From the NCBI RefSeq assembly GCF_900102815.1, contig NZ_FNGF01000008.1, positions 1 to 42,861 of the forward strand: a DNA stretch of 42,861 nucleotides, written 5' to 3'. Position numbers and translations under genes: made by a program. Position 1 is the stretch's first letter. Each line of letters opens with the position of its first letter. The stretch is from Glycomyces sambucus. GTDB taxonomy: Bacteria; Actinomycetota; Actinomycetes; Mycobacteriales; Micromonosporaceae. Below are positions 16,900 to 24,952 of the stretch, one piece after another. Under the pieces are notes generated by a model. It was not told where the DNA came from. It did not search any database and saw nothing but the letters and a program-made list of their open reading frames with translations.

Positions 16900-18297
16900 T
16901 CACCTCTTCTGGTCGATGCCGGTGCTGCCATCGATGACGTCGATGACCGTGCGGACTCGATCATCCCGTTGATACCGCTGATGGGCAAGCATGCCGCGGA
17001 CCCGCCGCAGACGACCCGCGATCGAGGCGTTGCCGACGAGCGAGGTCTTCATGACCGATTCGAGGAGCGCCACCGCCTCACTCGCACGACCTGAGAGCAG
17101 TTGAGCGGCTGCCAGGTCGATCCGGGCACCGGCGACCTGCGAGACGCTGCGGTTGGAGAACGGAGTGGCGTCCATGGCCTCCAACGCCCGTGTCGCCCAA
17201 CGCTCGCTTTCAGCGCCCAGGCCGGAGTCGAGGCACGCCGTCGCCAGGCACGCTGCCGCTCGCGCGGTGCCGAAGGAGAACTCGCCGCCGATCTGTGCGC
17301 CGAGCCGATCCTCTGAGTTCGGGCCGGCCTCCGCCTCGATGACTTGCAGAACACTGCGAAGCGCGTCGACATCGTCAAGGAGGGCGAACGAGCGTGCCAT
17401 GATCGCCCGAACACGAAGTGCGGGTTCGCCCTTCGGCGCCAGCGCCGACGCCTCCTCCAGGAAGACCAGCGCCGCATCAGGATCGGATCGCCAGTTCGCG
17501 GCCGATGCTTGGAGGCCCAGCACCCAGGCTTGGAGCGAGTCGTCCTCACCGAGCGAGGCGTAGGTGCGAGCCGCGACGCTGATCTGGTCGCAGGCGTCCC
17601 ATTCCCCGAGGTCGAATGCCGAGGAAGCCATGAGCGCATGTAGTTGTCCAGCAGACCGATGCGCAGCAACGAGTTTCGAAGGACGGCGAGTTCGATCGGC
17701 CAGAACTGCAACGCGATCCGCCACCTGCTGAGCCGACTGAAGCGTCTCTTCAGCTGGCCGGTTGCTGCGGGCGAGCGCTTTGACGGCCTGTTCGACCTGC
17801 TGCAATGCCCCGTCATCGACGTCCAGCGCGAAGAAGTCGAGTCGCTGCTCCAGAGACTGTGCCACCTGCGCGGCGAGACCGGTCAAGCCGACCGCTGCGA
17901 CCAGCAGATCACGTCGATGCACATTGCCCTCCCTGAAATCGCCGGAAACACGAGACTCAAGCATGCCCTCGGGAAGGAGTGTTCCGCCTGTGTCGGAGGC
18001 TGTTTCAGAGAGGTTGTCCGATGGCCGAGTGCGCTTGTCCTTTTTCCGTTCGACGAGCGGGAGTACTCGCTGAAAGAAGCCTTCCGTGCGGAGAACCTGG
18101 TCAAGGCGGCGGGCAGTGTCGGTCTGCAGCCCGCGAACCCCCAGCTCCAGCTTGCTGATGAGCGAGGAGTCGACCTTGGCGAAATCTGCGAGTTCCGCTT
18201 GGTTCAGGCCAGCTTGCATCCGGCGATGTCGCAGCTCAGCGCCGACCCATGCATCCACACTCCGACCGGGGTCCTGAGCTTTGAGTGGCTTCGGCAC
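16900..18297 (-). CDS. XRE-family regulator with TPR-like C-terminal region
   Basis: The 465-aa protein has an N-terminal Cro/C1 HTH (about residues 16-70: AELRHRRMQAGLNQAELADFAKVDSS) and a long helical region of repeated pairs (for example LQAWVLGLQASAANWRSDPDAALVFLEEA) that resembles tetratricopeptide repeats. Such proteins are common in actinomycete accessory DNA and sense peptides or small ligands. It starts with GTG at 18297 and is divergent from the small-gene/biosynthetic operon. Inverted repeats in the 140-bp gap are likely operators. Confidence 0.85.
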   Translation of the reverse strand: MPKPLKAQDPGRSVDAWVGAELRHRRMQAGLNQAELADFAKVDSSLISKLELGVRGLQTDTARRLDQVLRTEGFFQRVLPLVERKKDKRTRPSDNLSETASDTGGTLLPEGMLESRVSGDFREGNVHRRDLLVAAVGLTGLAAQVAQSLEQRLDFFALDVDDGALQQVEQAVKALARSNRPAEETLQSAQQVADRVAVLADRTRRPSKLVAAHRSAGQLHALMASSAFDLGEWDACDQISVAARTYASLGEDDSLQAWVLGLQASAANWRSDPDAALVFLEEASALAPKGEPALRVRAIMARSFALLDDVDALRSVLQVIEAEAGPNSEDRLGAQIGGEFSFGTARAAACLATACLDSGLGAESERWATRALEAMDATPFSNRSVSQVAGARIDLAAAQLLSGRASEAVALLESVMKTSLVGNASIAGRLRRVRGMLAHQRYQRDDRVRTVIDVIDGSTGIDQKR

Positions 18298-18311
18298 TTC
18301 GCCTCCGATCC

Positions 18312-18326
18312 GGTCCGAATCGGACC
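18312..18326. promoter_or_regulatory. Inverted repeat in the divergent regulator promoter region
   Basis: GGTCCGAATCGGACC has perfect 6-bp arms around a 3-bp centre, 15 bp upstream of the XRE regulator start. It could be an autoregulatory operator. Confidence 0.45.
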
Positions 18327-18353
18327 AGCAATTGGACGGGTTGGCTTGTCCGT

Positions 18354-18367
18354 TTCAAGTGCTTGAA
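18354..18367. promoter_or_regulatory. Candidate XRE operator TTCAAGTGCTTGAA
   Basis: This perfect palindrome with 6-bp arms and a TG centre lies midway between the XRE regulator and the 104-aa gene, where a Cro/C1-type dimer would control both directions. A further 8-bp palindrome, CACATGTG, lies at 18393-18400. Confidence 0.5.
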
Positions 18368-18438
18368 CACGTTGATGTCCTGCTCCAGGCTACACATGTG
18401 ACAGCTTGTGCCGGAACTCCAACGGAACGGGACTTGAG

Positions 18439-18753
18439 ATGAACGGTGAGACCGGCCTTCACGAAGGCAAGGCAACAGACGCCTCGACCTCAGTTCCGCG
18501 AGTACCGGACCGGATGACCTTCTGCCGATTCTGGGCGACCGACGACCATGTGAACGTCGAGGTCTACGTCGACCCCCAGCTCGGTGACGGGTACATCCTC
18601 CTGTTCTCCGAGGATGACCGGACGTCCGGTGAGGTCTCAGACGCCAACGACCGCTTCGAGGTCAACTGGTCGGGAGACCTCGGCCGCCCGAAGACATGGC
18701 TCAACGCCCAGCGGGTTCGAGCTGCACACGTCTACACCGAGCGTCGGCGATGA
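18439..18753 (+). CDS. Hypothetical protein (104 aa)
   Basis: The product begins MNGETGLHEGKATDAS, then has a compact acidic/aromatic region with FCRFWATDDHVNVEVYVDP and FEVNWSGDLGRPKTWLNAQ. No known family is recognised. It is the first gene of the rightward unit, divergent from the XRE regulator. Its stop overlaps the next ATG (ATGA). The predicted beta-rich middle and the lack of membrane segments suggest a small soluble protein, possibly a partner of the regulator. Confidence 0.68.
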   Translation: MNGETGLHEGKATDASTSVPRVPDRMTFCRFWATDDHVNVEVYVDPQLGDGYILLFSEDDRTSGEVSDANDRFEVNWSGDLGRPKTWLNAQRVRAAHVYTERRR

Positions 18754-18920
18754 CCGGTCACGGATTGGCGCTCCTCCTCGGCAAGCACCCCGAATGGGAC
18801 ATCGAGCCTCCGCCATCCGCACCACGCCGACCACTGGAGTGGTACCTCCAGCGCGCCCGCCGACGAGAAGCCGAACGAGCTTCCAAGGGCGACAACCCGA
18901 GTCCCACCGAAGACTGCTGA
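18750..18920 (+). CDS. Small protein (56 aa) coupled to the 104-aa gene
   Basis: The ATG overlaps the preceding stop by four bases. The product, MTGHGLALLLGKHPEWDIEP followed by a Pro/Arg-rich stretch and an acidic end, has no recognised domain. XRE regulators of actinomycetes often neighbour very small proteins of this kind. The coupling supports it as a real gene. Confidence 0.58.
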   Translation: MTGHGLALLLGKHPEWDIEPPPSAPRRPLEWYLQRARRREAERASKGDNPSPTEDC

Positions 18921-18936
18921 CCCGCCTCCCCAGGCA

Positions 18937-18994
18937 CCGCCGATTCGGCGGCGCCGCCCCCTGGGCCGCCGCGCATGGTGGGCGCGGCGGCCCA
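18937..18994 (+). terminator. Double hairpin between small genes and the biosynthetic operon
   Basis: CCGCCG-ATT-CGGCGG (18937-18951) is followed by a perfect 13-bp stem (18962-18974 with 18982-18994, 7-base loop ATGGTGG). No T-run follows, as is common for actinomycete terminators. The position, 44 bp before the oxidoreductase start, suits a terminator or attenuator that lowers read-through into the operon. Confidence 0.6.
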
Positions 18995-19037
18995 CCCTCA
19001 CCAACTCCGTCACTCGACCCCCGAGAGGACTGACCTG

Positions 19038-20030
19038 ATGACACTCAGAGCCGCGGTCGTCGGCCTTGGCGCGCAGGCCAGGGAAGACCACCTTCCCGGC
19101 CTGGCCGCCTCGGACGCCGTCGAACTCATCGCGATCTGCGACGACAACCCCGATGTGATCCACGAGCTGCAATACGAACTGCACGTCAAGGGCTACACCG
19201 ACTACCGCGAGATGTTCGCCTCCGAAGCCCTCGACCTGGTCGTCGTCTGCGTACCGCATCATGTCGGCCGTGATGTCGTCGAGTGCGCCGCCGAGCACGG
19301 CGTGAACGTGCTCAAGGAGAAGCCGTTCGCGACCAGCCTCGGCGAGGCCCGCGAACTCGCCGCGATCTGCGACGGAGCCGGGATCAAGCTGATGGTCACC
19401 CTGCAGCGGCGCTTCAATCCGATCTACTCCAGCTTCATCCAACTCGCCGACCAGATCGGCACTCCGATCGTCATCGACGCCCAGTACACGCTGCACATCG
19501 AGGACCCCTCCGAAGGCTGGCGCGGTCGCATCGCCCAAGCCGGTGGCGGCTGCGTCATCGACATGGGCTACCACCTCGTCGACATGATCCTCTGGTACTT
19601 CGGCCTCCCCGACCGGATCATCGCCGACACCTCGGCCTCCGCCCGGCCCGACCGCGCCTACGACGCCGAGGACACCGCCCTCGTCCACTTCGCGTACGAC
19701 TCCGGCCTCTACGGCTCCGCGCTCCTGTCCCGATTCATCGGCCCCAAGAGCGAGCAGATCCGCCTCGTTGGCTCCAAAGGCATCGTCGCCCTCGAACGCG
19801 GCCGCATCCGCCGCCTCGACAACCACGGCGACGTCATCGAATCCCTCACCCGCGAGCAGTCCTGGCCGGCCGCGGCGACCGCCCAGATCGACCACTTCGC
19901 CCGCGTCCTCGACGGCACCAGAACCAACCCGAGCGGCCCAGCCGAGCACCTCGCGCACCTGGCCTTCATCACCGCTTGCTACGAGTCCGTCCGCCATCGC
20001 ACCGCCATCAACCCGAAGGAGCTCCTGTGA
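19038..20030 (+). CDS. Gfo/Idh/MocA-family oxidoreductase
   Basis: The 330-aa enzyme has the N-terminal Rossmann domain (AAVVGLGAQAREDHLPGL) and the family EKP motif (VLKEKPFATSLGEA) that contributes to catalysis and cofactor binding. The C-terminal domain contains GGGCVIDMGYHLVDMILWYFG, whose Asp and His are the usual catalytic pair. These enzymes oxidise a hydroxyl of a sugar or cyclitol with NAD(P). The ATG at 19038 has a GAGAGGA site. The gene overlaps the next one by GTGA, so a ketone product would be passed to the aminotransferase. Confidence 0.88.
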   Translation: MTLRAAVVGLGAQAREDHLPGLAASDAVELIAICDDNPDVIHELQYELHVKGYTDYREMFASEALDLVVVCVPHHVGRDVVECAAEHGVNVLKEKPFATSLGEARELAAICDGAGIKLMVTLQRRFNPIYSSFIQLADQIGTPIVIDAQYTLHIEDPSEGWRGRIAQAGGGCVIDMGYHLVDMILWYFGLPDRIIADTSASARPDRAYDAEDTALVHFAYDSGLYGSALLSRFIGPKSEQIRLVGSKGIVALERGRIRRLDNHGDVIESLTREQSWPAAATAQIDHFARVLDGTRTNPSGPAEHLAHLAFITACYESVRHRTAINPKELL

Positions 20031-21298
20031 CTTCCCCGCTCGCCCTCCTCGGCGGCACATCCGCGATCGATCGGCCCGGCCCGCACTTCACCTGGCCGCC
20101 GATCACCGACGCCACCCGAAAAGCCGTGGCCGACCAACTCGACACCGCCGTCTCGATCTACGACCGCTCCGGCGTCATCGCCGACCTCGAAGACGCCCTC
20201 GCCACATACTTCGGCGTCCGCTATGCGCTCCTCACCAGCTCAGGGACGGCGGCGCTCTACTCGATGTACGCCGCCGCCGGGATCGGCCCCGGCATGGAGG
20301 TCATCGTCCCGGCCTACACGTTCTTCGCCACCGTCACGCCACTCCTGCACGTCGGCGCGACGCCGGTCCTGGCAGAGTGCGACGAACGCGGCAACCTCGA
20401 CCCGGCCGACGTACTCACCCGGATCACCCACCGCACCAGAGCCATCGCCGTCACCCACATGTGGGGCGCACCAGCCGACGTCATCGAGCTGCGCCGCATC
20501 GCCGACCTCCACGGCCTCCGCCTCTTCGAGGACGGCTCCCACGCTCACGGCGCCACCGCCGCTGGCCGCAAGATCGGGTCGTTCGGCGACGCCGCGGCCT
20601 TCAGTATGAACGGCCCCAAGCCCCTCTCTGCAGGCGAAGGCGGGTTCCTCCTCACCGACGACTCCGAGATCCACCACCGCGCGCTCCTCCACGGTCAGTA
20701 CAACAAGCGCTGCCGCAACGAGATCCCCAAGACCGACGACCTCTACCGCTACGCGGTCACCGGTATGGGCCTCAAGCACCGCATCCACCCGCTCGCCGCC
20801 GCGATGGGCCTTGAGCAACTCGGCAACCTGGACACCTACCTCGCCGGCCGCGACGAGACCGCCACCTACCTCCGCGACCAGCTCAGCGACATCCCCGGCA
20901 TCGAACCGATCGCTCCCGCCGAGGGCGACCGCTCCTCCTGGTACGGCCTGATCCTCCGCTACCGTCCCGACCAGCTCAACGGGCTCACCCTCGACCACTA
21001 CTTCGAAGCCCTCCAGGCCGAAGGCGCCCTCGAAGCCGACCGCCCCGGCTCAACCTGCCCGCTGAACCTGCTCCCGCTCTTCCAAGAACCCGGCCCGCTG
21101 TTCCCGACCCTCTCCCGCCGCTTCGCCTATGCTCCAGGACAGTTCCCCAGAGCCGAAGCGTTCCACGCGGACACCATCAAGCTCCCCGTCTGGCACCGCG
21201 TGGACGACCAGCACACCGCCGACGCCTACCTCGAAGCCTTCCGCAAAGTCAGCGCCCACCACACCGACCTCATTGAGACAGGAGCCCAGCATGGATGA
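20027..21298 (+). CDS. DegT/DnrJ/EryC1/StrS-family aminotransferase
   Basis: The 423-aa PLP enzyme starts at a GTG that overlaps the oxidoreductase stop. It shows LLTSSGTAALYSMYAAAGIGPGMEVIVPAYTFFAT for cofactor contacts, FEDGSHAHGA, and the Schiff-base lysine in FSMNGPKPLSAGEGG. Family members transaminate keto sugars or inososes. An adjacent Gfo/Idh/MocA dehydrogenase recalls the kanosamine-type (NtdC/NtdA, RifL/RifK) and aminocyclitol pairs. No phosphatase is present; a Nudix hydrolase follows instead. The substrate is not determined. Confidence 0.9.
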   Translation: MTSPLALLGGTSAIDRPGPHFTWPPITDATRKAVADQLDTAVSIYDRSGVIADLEDALATYFGVRYALLTSSGTAALYSMYAAAGIGPGMEVIVPAYTFFATVTPLLHVGATPVLAECDERGNLDPADVLTRITHRTRAIAVTHMWGAPADVIELRRIADLHGLRLFEDGSHAHGATAAGRKIGSFGDAAAFSMNGPKPLSAGEGGFLLTDDSEIHHRALLHGQYNKRCRNEIPKTDDLYRYAVTGMGLKHRIHPLAAAMGLEQLGNLDTYLAGRDETATYLRDQLSDIPGIEPIAPAEGDRSSWYGLILRYRPDQLNGLTLDHYFEALQAEGALEADRPGSTCPLNLLPLFQEPGPLFPTLSRRFAYAPGQFPRAEAFHADTIKLPVWHRVDDQHTADAYLEAFRKVSAHHTDLIETGAQHG

Positions 21299-21737
21299 CC
21301 AACTCATCGACAAGCTCACCGCCCAAGCTGCAGAAGACGGCATCATCCAGCTCGTTGTCGGCGCCGTCATCACCGACGAAGAAGACCGAGTCCTCCTACT
21401 CAAACGCCCCGCCGACGACTTCATGGGCGGCCTCTGGGAACTCCCCAGCGGCAAAGTCGACCCCGGCGAACGCCTCGACACCGCCCTCGCCCGCGAAGTC
21501 AAAGAAGAAACCGGCCTCGACCTCACCGAGATCACCACCTACCTCGGCCACTTCGACTACACCAGCGGCAGCGGCAAACCAACCCGTCAATTCAACTTCG
21601 CCATCACTACAACCGCAGTCGAGCCCATCAAGCTCACAGAACACGACAAGCACCAGTGGTTGACCATCTCAGACAACCTCCCTGTCTCTGACGCCGTCAA
21701 GCTCATCCTCCGCGGGTATGCGAGTTGGGCCTCCTGA
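21291..21737 (+). CDS. Nudix hydrolase
   Basis: The 148-aa protein carries a complete Nudix box (GKVDPGERLDTALAREVKEE followed by TGLDL), with the REVKEETG metal-binding core intact. Its ATG lies within the last codons of the aminotransferase (8-bp overlap), so it is coupled. Nudix enzymes cleave nucleoside-diphosphate-X compounds. Here it could release a sugar phosphate from an NDP-sugar or remove a toxic nucleotide. Confidence 0.9.
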   Translation: MDDQLIDKLTAQAAEDGIIQLVVGAVITDEEDRVLLLKRPADDFMGGLWELPSGKVDPGERLDTALAREVKEETGLDLTEITTYLGHFDYTSGSGKPTRQFNFAITTTAVEPIKLTEHDKHQWLTISDNLPVSDAVKLILRGYASWAS

Positions 21738-21837
21738 AGTCGATATCTTCTACCTGGTCGCCCTGCCGGCGGATTTGAGGAGAGAACCGGGCCGATCCCG
21801 AACGCACATCGTGCTCGGCGCAGGGGCCGGAGGGGGC

Positions 21838-23067
21838 TCAGTGGTCTCCGCGCGCCGCTCGCTCGCTTGCCGTCATGACGCCGTCACGATCGAGGGCCGC
21901 GACCAGATCGGTGAGCGATACGAACGTGTTCACTCTTTTCCCCTGCTGGCGCAGGATCTGCTGGATCTGCGTCCCGGTGTACGTCTCAGCGGCGACGTAG
22001 TCGCAGTAGGCCGCCGCACACGACAGGTACAGCATGTCGAAGAAGTCACCGCTCTTCCAGCGCGCATTGCGGTCGAGGTGCCGGTACTGGAACAGCGTCG
22101 ACAGGATCGAGAGATACGGCATCGTCTTGAGCTGGTGAACCAGTGCATCAGCGTCTTGGGCAAACCGGCTCGCATCGACACCGACAATGGCAGCGGCGCG
22201 TTCCAGCTCCTGGATGTTCTCGCACCAGAACAGCCCCGTCGTCCGCCGCCTCCGCTCGGCCTCGGTGAGATCCTCGGCGGCGAAGAGCTCGGTGATCTGC
22301 CGGTTGCGTTCCACCCACGCGGACGCTTCGCTTCGCTGCAACGGGGTCGTATCAATCAGCGTCGACAGGATGACCGACGGCTCGGTCAGGACGAGTTGAA
22401 ACAACTCCAAGTCATTGTCGATCTCGTGCGCGTGCGGGCCGCCCGAGGACCACGCCAGGGGTTCGAGGGTGACCACCGGCATCTTCGTCGAAGGCGGGAC
22501 CGGGAGGTGCTCGTACCCAGCGAGCATGGCGGCAAGTTCGTTGCCCCAGACCTTCAGCGGCGACCGGAGCTGCCATCCGGCCGACATTGAGGCCATCATC
22601 AGTCCCACCTGGTAGCGGCGGTCCCCGTACAGCGGGCCAGTCTCCGTCAGGTGCGCCGAGGAGAGCGGCAAGACGATGCCGGCGTCAGCGGCGAGCGCAA
22701 TGATCCGCTGCGCCGCAGCGAGCTCGTCCTGGTTCTTGACCTTGGAAGGGTCGACTCTGGCCCATGCGAGTGTGCTCCAGTGGTTCTGGTCGAGGTAGAC
22801 GGCCGGTCGTCCCTTGTCGGTGTTCATCGGGCTGTATGCCTCTGAGGCGAACAGGTCGCCGCGCACCGTGGTGTTCCACACCCACCACCGCTCCCAGTCG
22901 AAGACCGAGCGTGCAACCTGATTGTCGCGCAGTGTTGGCGGCGGCAGCGCCTCGGTATGGCGCTGCCCGTCGACTGTGACCACTTCGAACTCGTTGCGTA
23001 CGAAGTCGATCGCCCAGTATTGGAACCGGTCGGCCGAGAAAAAGGGCGTGGCTGTCATACCTTTCAT
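21838..23067 (-). CDS. PIN-like nuclease (predicted)
   Basis: The protein of about 409 aa contains AVYLDQNHWSTLAWA, which fits the first PIN-domain strand with its catalytic Asp, and LPLSSAHLTETGPLYGDRRYQ. The late segment KSGDFFDMLYLSCAAAYCDYVAAETY resembles the conserved acidic strand and 'YCD' motif of VapC-like proteins. The roughly 70-residue N-terminus is of unknown fold. An ATG at 23067 is favoured; the open frame extends to 23130. It is divergent from the 235-aa gene. PIN nucleases cut RNA and serve in toxin-antitoxin or defence systems. The domain call rests on motif reading, not a profile search. Confidence 0.65.
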   Translation of the reverse strand: MKGMTATPFFSADRFQYWAIDFVRNEFEVVTVDGQRHTEALPPPTLRDNQVARSVFDWERWWVWNTTVRGDLFASEAYSPMNTDKGRPAVYLDQNHWSTLAWARVDPSKVKNQDELAAAQRIIALAADAGIVLPLSSAHLTETGPLYGDRRYQVGLMMASMSAGWQLRSPLKVWGNELAAMLAGYEHLPVPPSTKMPVVTLEPLAWSSGGPHAHEIDNDLELFQLVLTEPSVILSTLIDTTPLQRSEASAWVERNRQITELFAAEDLTEAERRRRTTGLFWCENIQELERAAAIVGVDASRFAQDADALVHQLKTMPYLSILSTLFQYRHLDRNARWKSGDFFDMLYLSCAAAYCDYVAAETYTGTQIQQILRQQGKRVNTFVSLTDLVAALDRDGVMTASERAARGDH

Positions 23068-23251
23068 GGTGCACCGCCGGTCCGACAAGCTCGCCGTGAC
23101 CAGGGCCAAGTACCTCCTGGCCATAATCACCCCACTGCGCGACTCGCGATTACCTCACGAGGTGGGGAACGACTCCGTCGGACGGTTCCCACCGCATCCG
23201 TCAACCGCGCGCCTCATCCTGGATTCAGGGCGTGCCGGTCCTGGATAGCAT

Positions 23252-23264
23252 GGACTGTAAGTCC
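23252..23264. promoter_or_regulatory. Inverted repeat between divergent PIN-like and HEPN-like genes
   Basis: GGACTGTAAGTCC has 5-bp arms and a GTA centre, located in the 266-bp divergent region. It looks like a tRNA-Tyr anticodon arm, but no cloverleaf can be drawn around it. A second hexamer pair, AGCAGG/CCTGCT, lies near 23292-23313. Both could be operators for autoregulation. Confidence 0.35.
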
Positions 23265-23333
23265 CCTACTCAGTCGATAGGTCGGTACGAGAGCAGGATC
23301 GCGTAGGACCCTGCTGACCGATAGCGTTGATCG

Positions 23334-24041
23334 ATGGTGCTCCCGAACCTCAACCAGAAGCAGACCATCGCGCTGCTCCAGGAGATGACTTCGACCCGGA
23401 ACCTGCTCGCCTACGGCATTCGCGTGGTCCGCACCGGAGCCTTCGTCGAAACAACCCGCGACCCGATCCTGACGATGCTCTCGATCGGTGTCGAGAAGCT
23501 CTACAAGCTCACCCTCGGCCTCATCGCGCTTGACGTCAACCAGCAATGGCCAAGCGCCGCGGTGATGCGCGACCACGGACACAAGCTTGGCGACATGCAT
23601 CAGAAAGTGATCGCCGAGCTTCGCGAACGCACCAGGTCGAAGAGCCAGTACGTTCGCGGGCTACTTGCCGAAGTTGAAGCTGACCCGGTCGTCATCCCGG
23701 TCATCGAGGCGCTCGACATGTACGGCCGACGAGGGCGGTTCTACTATCTCGACCAGCTCGGCGAGTCGCCCCAGCCGGTGAGTCCCGATGAGGCGTGGCA
23801 GAGGATCGAGCTCGCCGCGCTCACCGATCCCGATGTCGCCGCCCTCTACAGCCGGGCCAACGCCACCATCGGCAACAACGAGGTCTGGAACGAGTTCAAG
23901 GCAGCGCTGAACGAGCGGATCGCAGTAGCCGTCGAACGGATCTGGATCATGATCTTCAGATCGGGCATGAACCACGCCCTGGGTGAGACCGGCACGACCT
24001 TCGGCTTCGAAATCCAGCCCTCCGCCGTCGGACGCCAATAG
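23334..24041 (+). CDS. Hypothetical protein, possibly HEPN-like
   Basis: The 235-aa protein is mostly helical. The segment LTMLSIGVEKLYKLTLGLIALDVNQQW, followed by AAVMRDHGHKLGDMHQKVI, resembles HEPN-type bundles, where an Arg and a His in an R-x(3-6)-H arrangement form the RNase site. The rest (ALNERIAVAVERIWIMIFRSGM) is also helical. It is divergent from the PIN-like gene across a 266-bp region with inverted repeats. HEPN and PIN proteins are frequent partners in defence loci. The family call is tentative. Confidence 0.55.
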   Translation: MVLPNLNQKQTIALLQEMTSTRNLLAYGIRVVRTGAFVETTRDPILTMLSIGVEKLYKLTLGLIALDVNQQWPSAAVMRDHGHKLGDMHQKVIAELRERTRSKSQYVRGLLAEVEADPVVIPVIEALDMYGRRGRFYYLDQLGESPQPVSPDEAWQRIELAALTDPDVAALYSRANATIGNNEVWNEFKAALNERIAVAVERIWIMIFRSGMNHALGETGTTFGFEIQPSAVGRQ

Positions 24042-24073
24042 GCCCCACCGACATCCAGACGCGGACCCGAACC

Positions 24074-24601
24074 TCAGCGACGGTACTGGACGTCCTTCTG
24101 GTGCTCGATCGCTCGCTCCCACATCTCGAACGGGAGCTTCCAGGGTTCGTGGATCAACTGTCGGGTGCGGTACCGGTTGAGTTCCAGGTGGTCGGCGATC
24201 GCGTAGGCGTGGTCCTCCCAGTCCTGGCGTCCCCACCAGCGGGAACCGGCCATGCCGCCCCAGTTGGCGAGCACTCTCGTTGTGTACTCGTCCTCCTGGT
24301 ATCTCCGGACGTGGGCGGCGATGCGGGTGGCGATCGAGGGCCAGGCCGGGCCAAGCACGTCATGTGCAGGGACGCCGGGGAGGACGAGGCGGTCGGGGTC
24401 GCACAGGACCTGCTTGATGGCGGCGAAGTCGGGGGCGTTCGTGTCGGGGTGCATGTGCGGGGTGATGTCACGGGTGGAGGTCAGACTCATCCATGACATC
24501 TGCGCGTCGGTGAACAGGTAGTGCCAGGGCTCGAGGGTGTTGCGCCACGCGGACACAACCACGCCCACGGCCGCGAGGGGCGCCAGGACGTCGTCGGGCA
24601 C
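24074..24601 (-). CDS. Hypothetical protein, start unclear (apparent frameshift upstream)
   Basis: The shortest start is GTG at 24601, giving 175 aa. The product contains LTSTRDITPHMHPDTNAPDFAAIKQV and ANWGGMAGSRWWGRQDWEDH, which look well conserved and soluble, but I do not recognise the family. The same frame stays open and protein-like upstream to about 24770 (HKTEDAEDAFEELQEFLHQL) yet has no ATG, GTG or TTG there. Directly before it lies a 48-aa frame in another register that starts with GTG at 24902. A +1 frameshift near 24757-24770 would join them into one protein of about 275 aa. Confidence 0.65.
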   Translation of the reverse strand: MPDDVLAPLAAVGVVVSAWRNTLEPWHYLFTDAQMSWMSLTSTRDITPHMHPDTNAPDFAAIKQVLCDPDRLVLPGVPAHDVLGPAWPSIATRIAAHVRRYQEDEYTTRVLANWGGMAGSRWWGRQDWEDHAYAIADHLELNRYRTRQLIHEPWKLPFEMWERAIEHQKDVQYRR

Positions 24602-24755
24602 GCCCTTCTCGGCGACGGCCGCATCCGTGCGTTGGAATTGCGCTCGAAGGGAGTCGGTGATGGGCTCCTCATCGTTATCGGCCAGCGAGGGGGGCTGGTC
24701 GGTGGTCAGCTGGTGCAGGAACTCCTGCAGTTCCTCGAAGGCGTCTTCGGCGTCC

Positions 24756-24902
24756 TCAGTCTTGTGCTGTCCGACGCCGGGCCCAGGCGTACATACGCAG
24801 ATCTGAGCAGAGGGCGTAGTCGCGGATGCGGGCGAGGATGGCCTCGACGTATTCAGGGGTGAGATGTGGCGGGTTCTGGGGCTGGTCCTGGGGTGTGGTC
24901 AC
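24756..24902 (-). CDS. Short frame (48 aa), probable N-terminal part of the 24074-24902 gene
   Basis: The GTG at 24902 opens a frame for VTTPQDQPQNPPHLTPEYVE plus about 28 more residues (ILARIRDYALCSDLRMYAWA), ending at TGA 24756-24758. The next protein-like frame overlaps it in the +1 register. The two may be one gene with a mutation, a sequencing error or programmed frameshifting at the GAC-TGA site. Alternatively, this is a coupled leader-like gene. Confidence 0.5.
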   Translation of the reverse strand: MTTPQDQPQNPPHLTPEYVEAILARIRDYALCSDLRMYAWARRRTAQD

Positions 24903-24952
24903 GGTTGAGTGCTCCTGTGCGGGTTAGTCGTGGTGATGGTCGTGTGGTGGGG

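Noticed and set aside
23252..23264. tRNA-Tyr-like anticodon arm
   Set aside because: No acceptor, D- or T-arm can be formed around it; treated as an inverted repeat.
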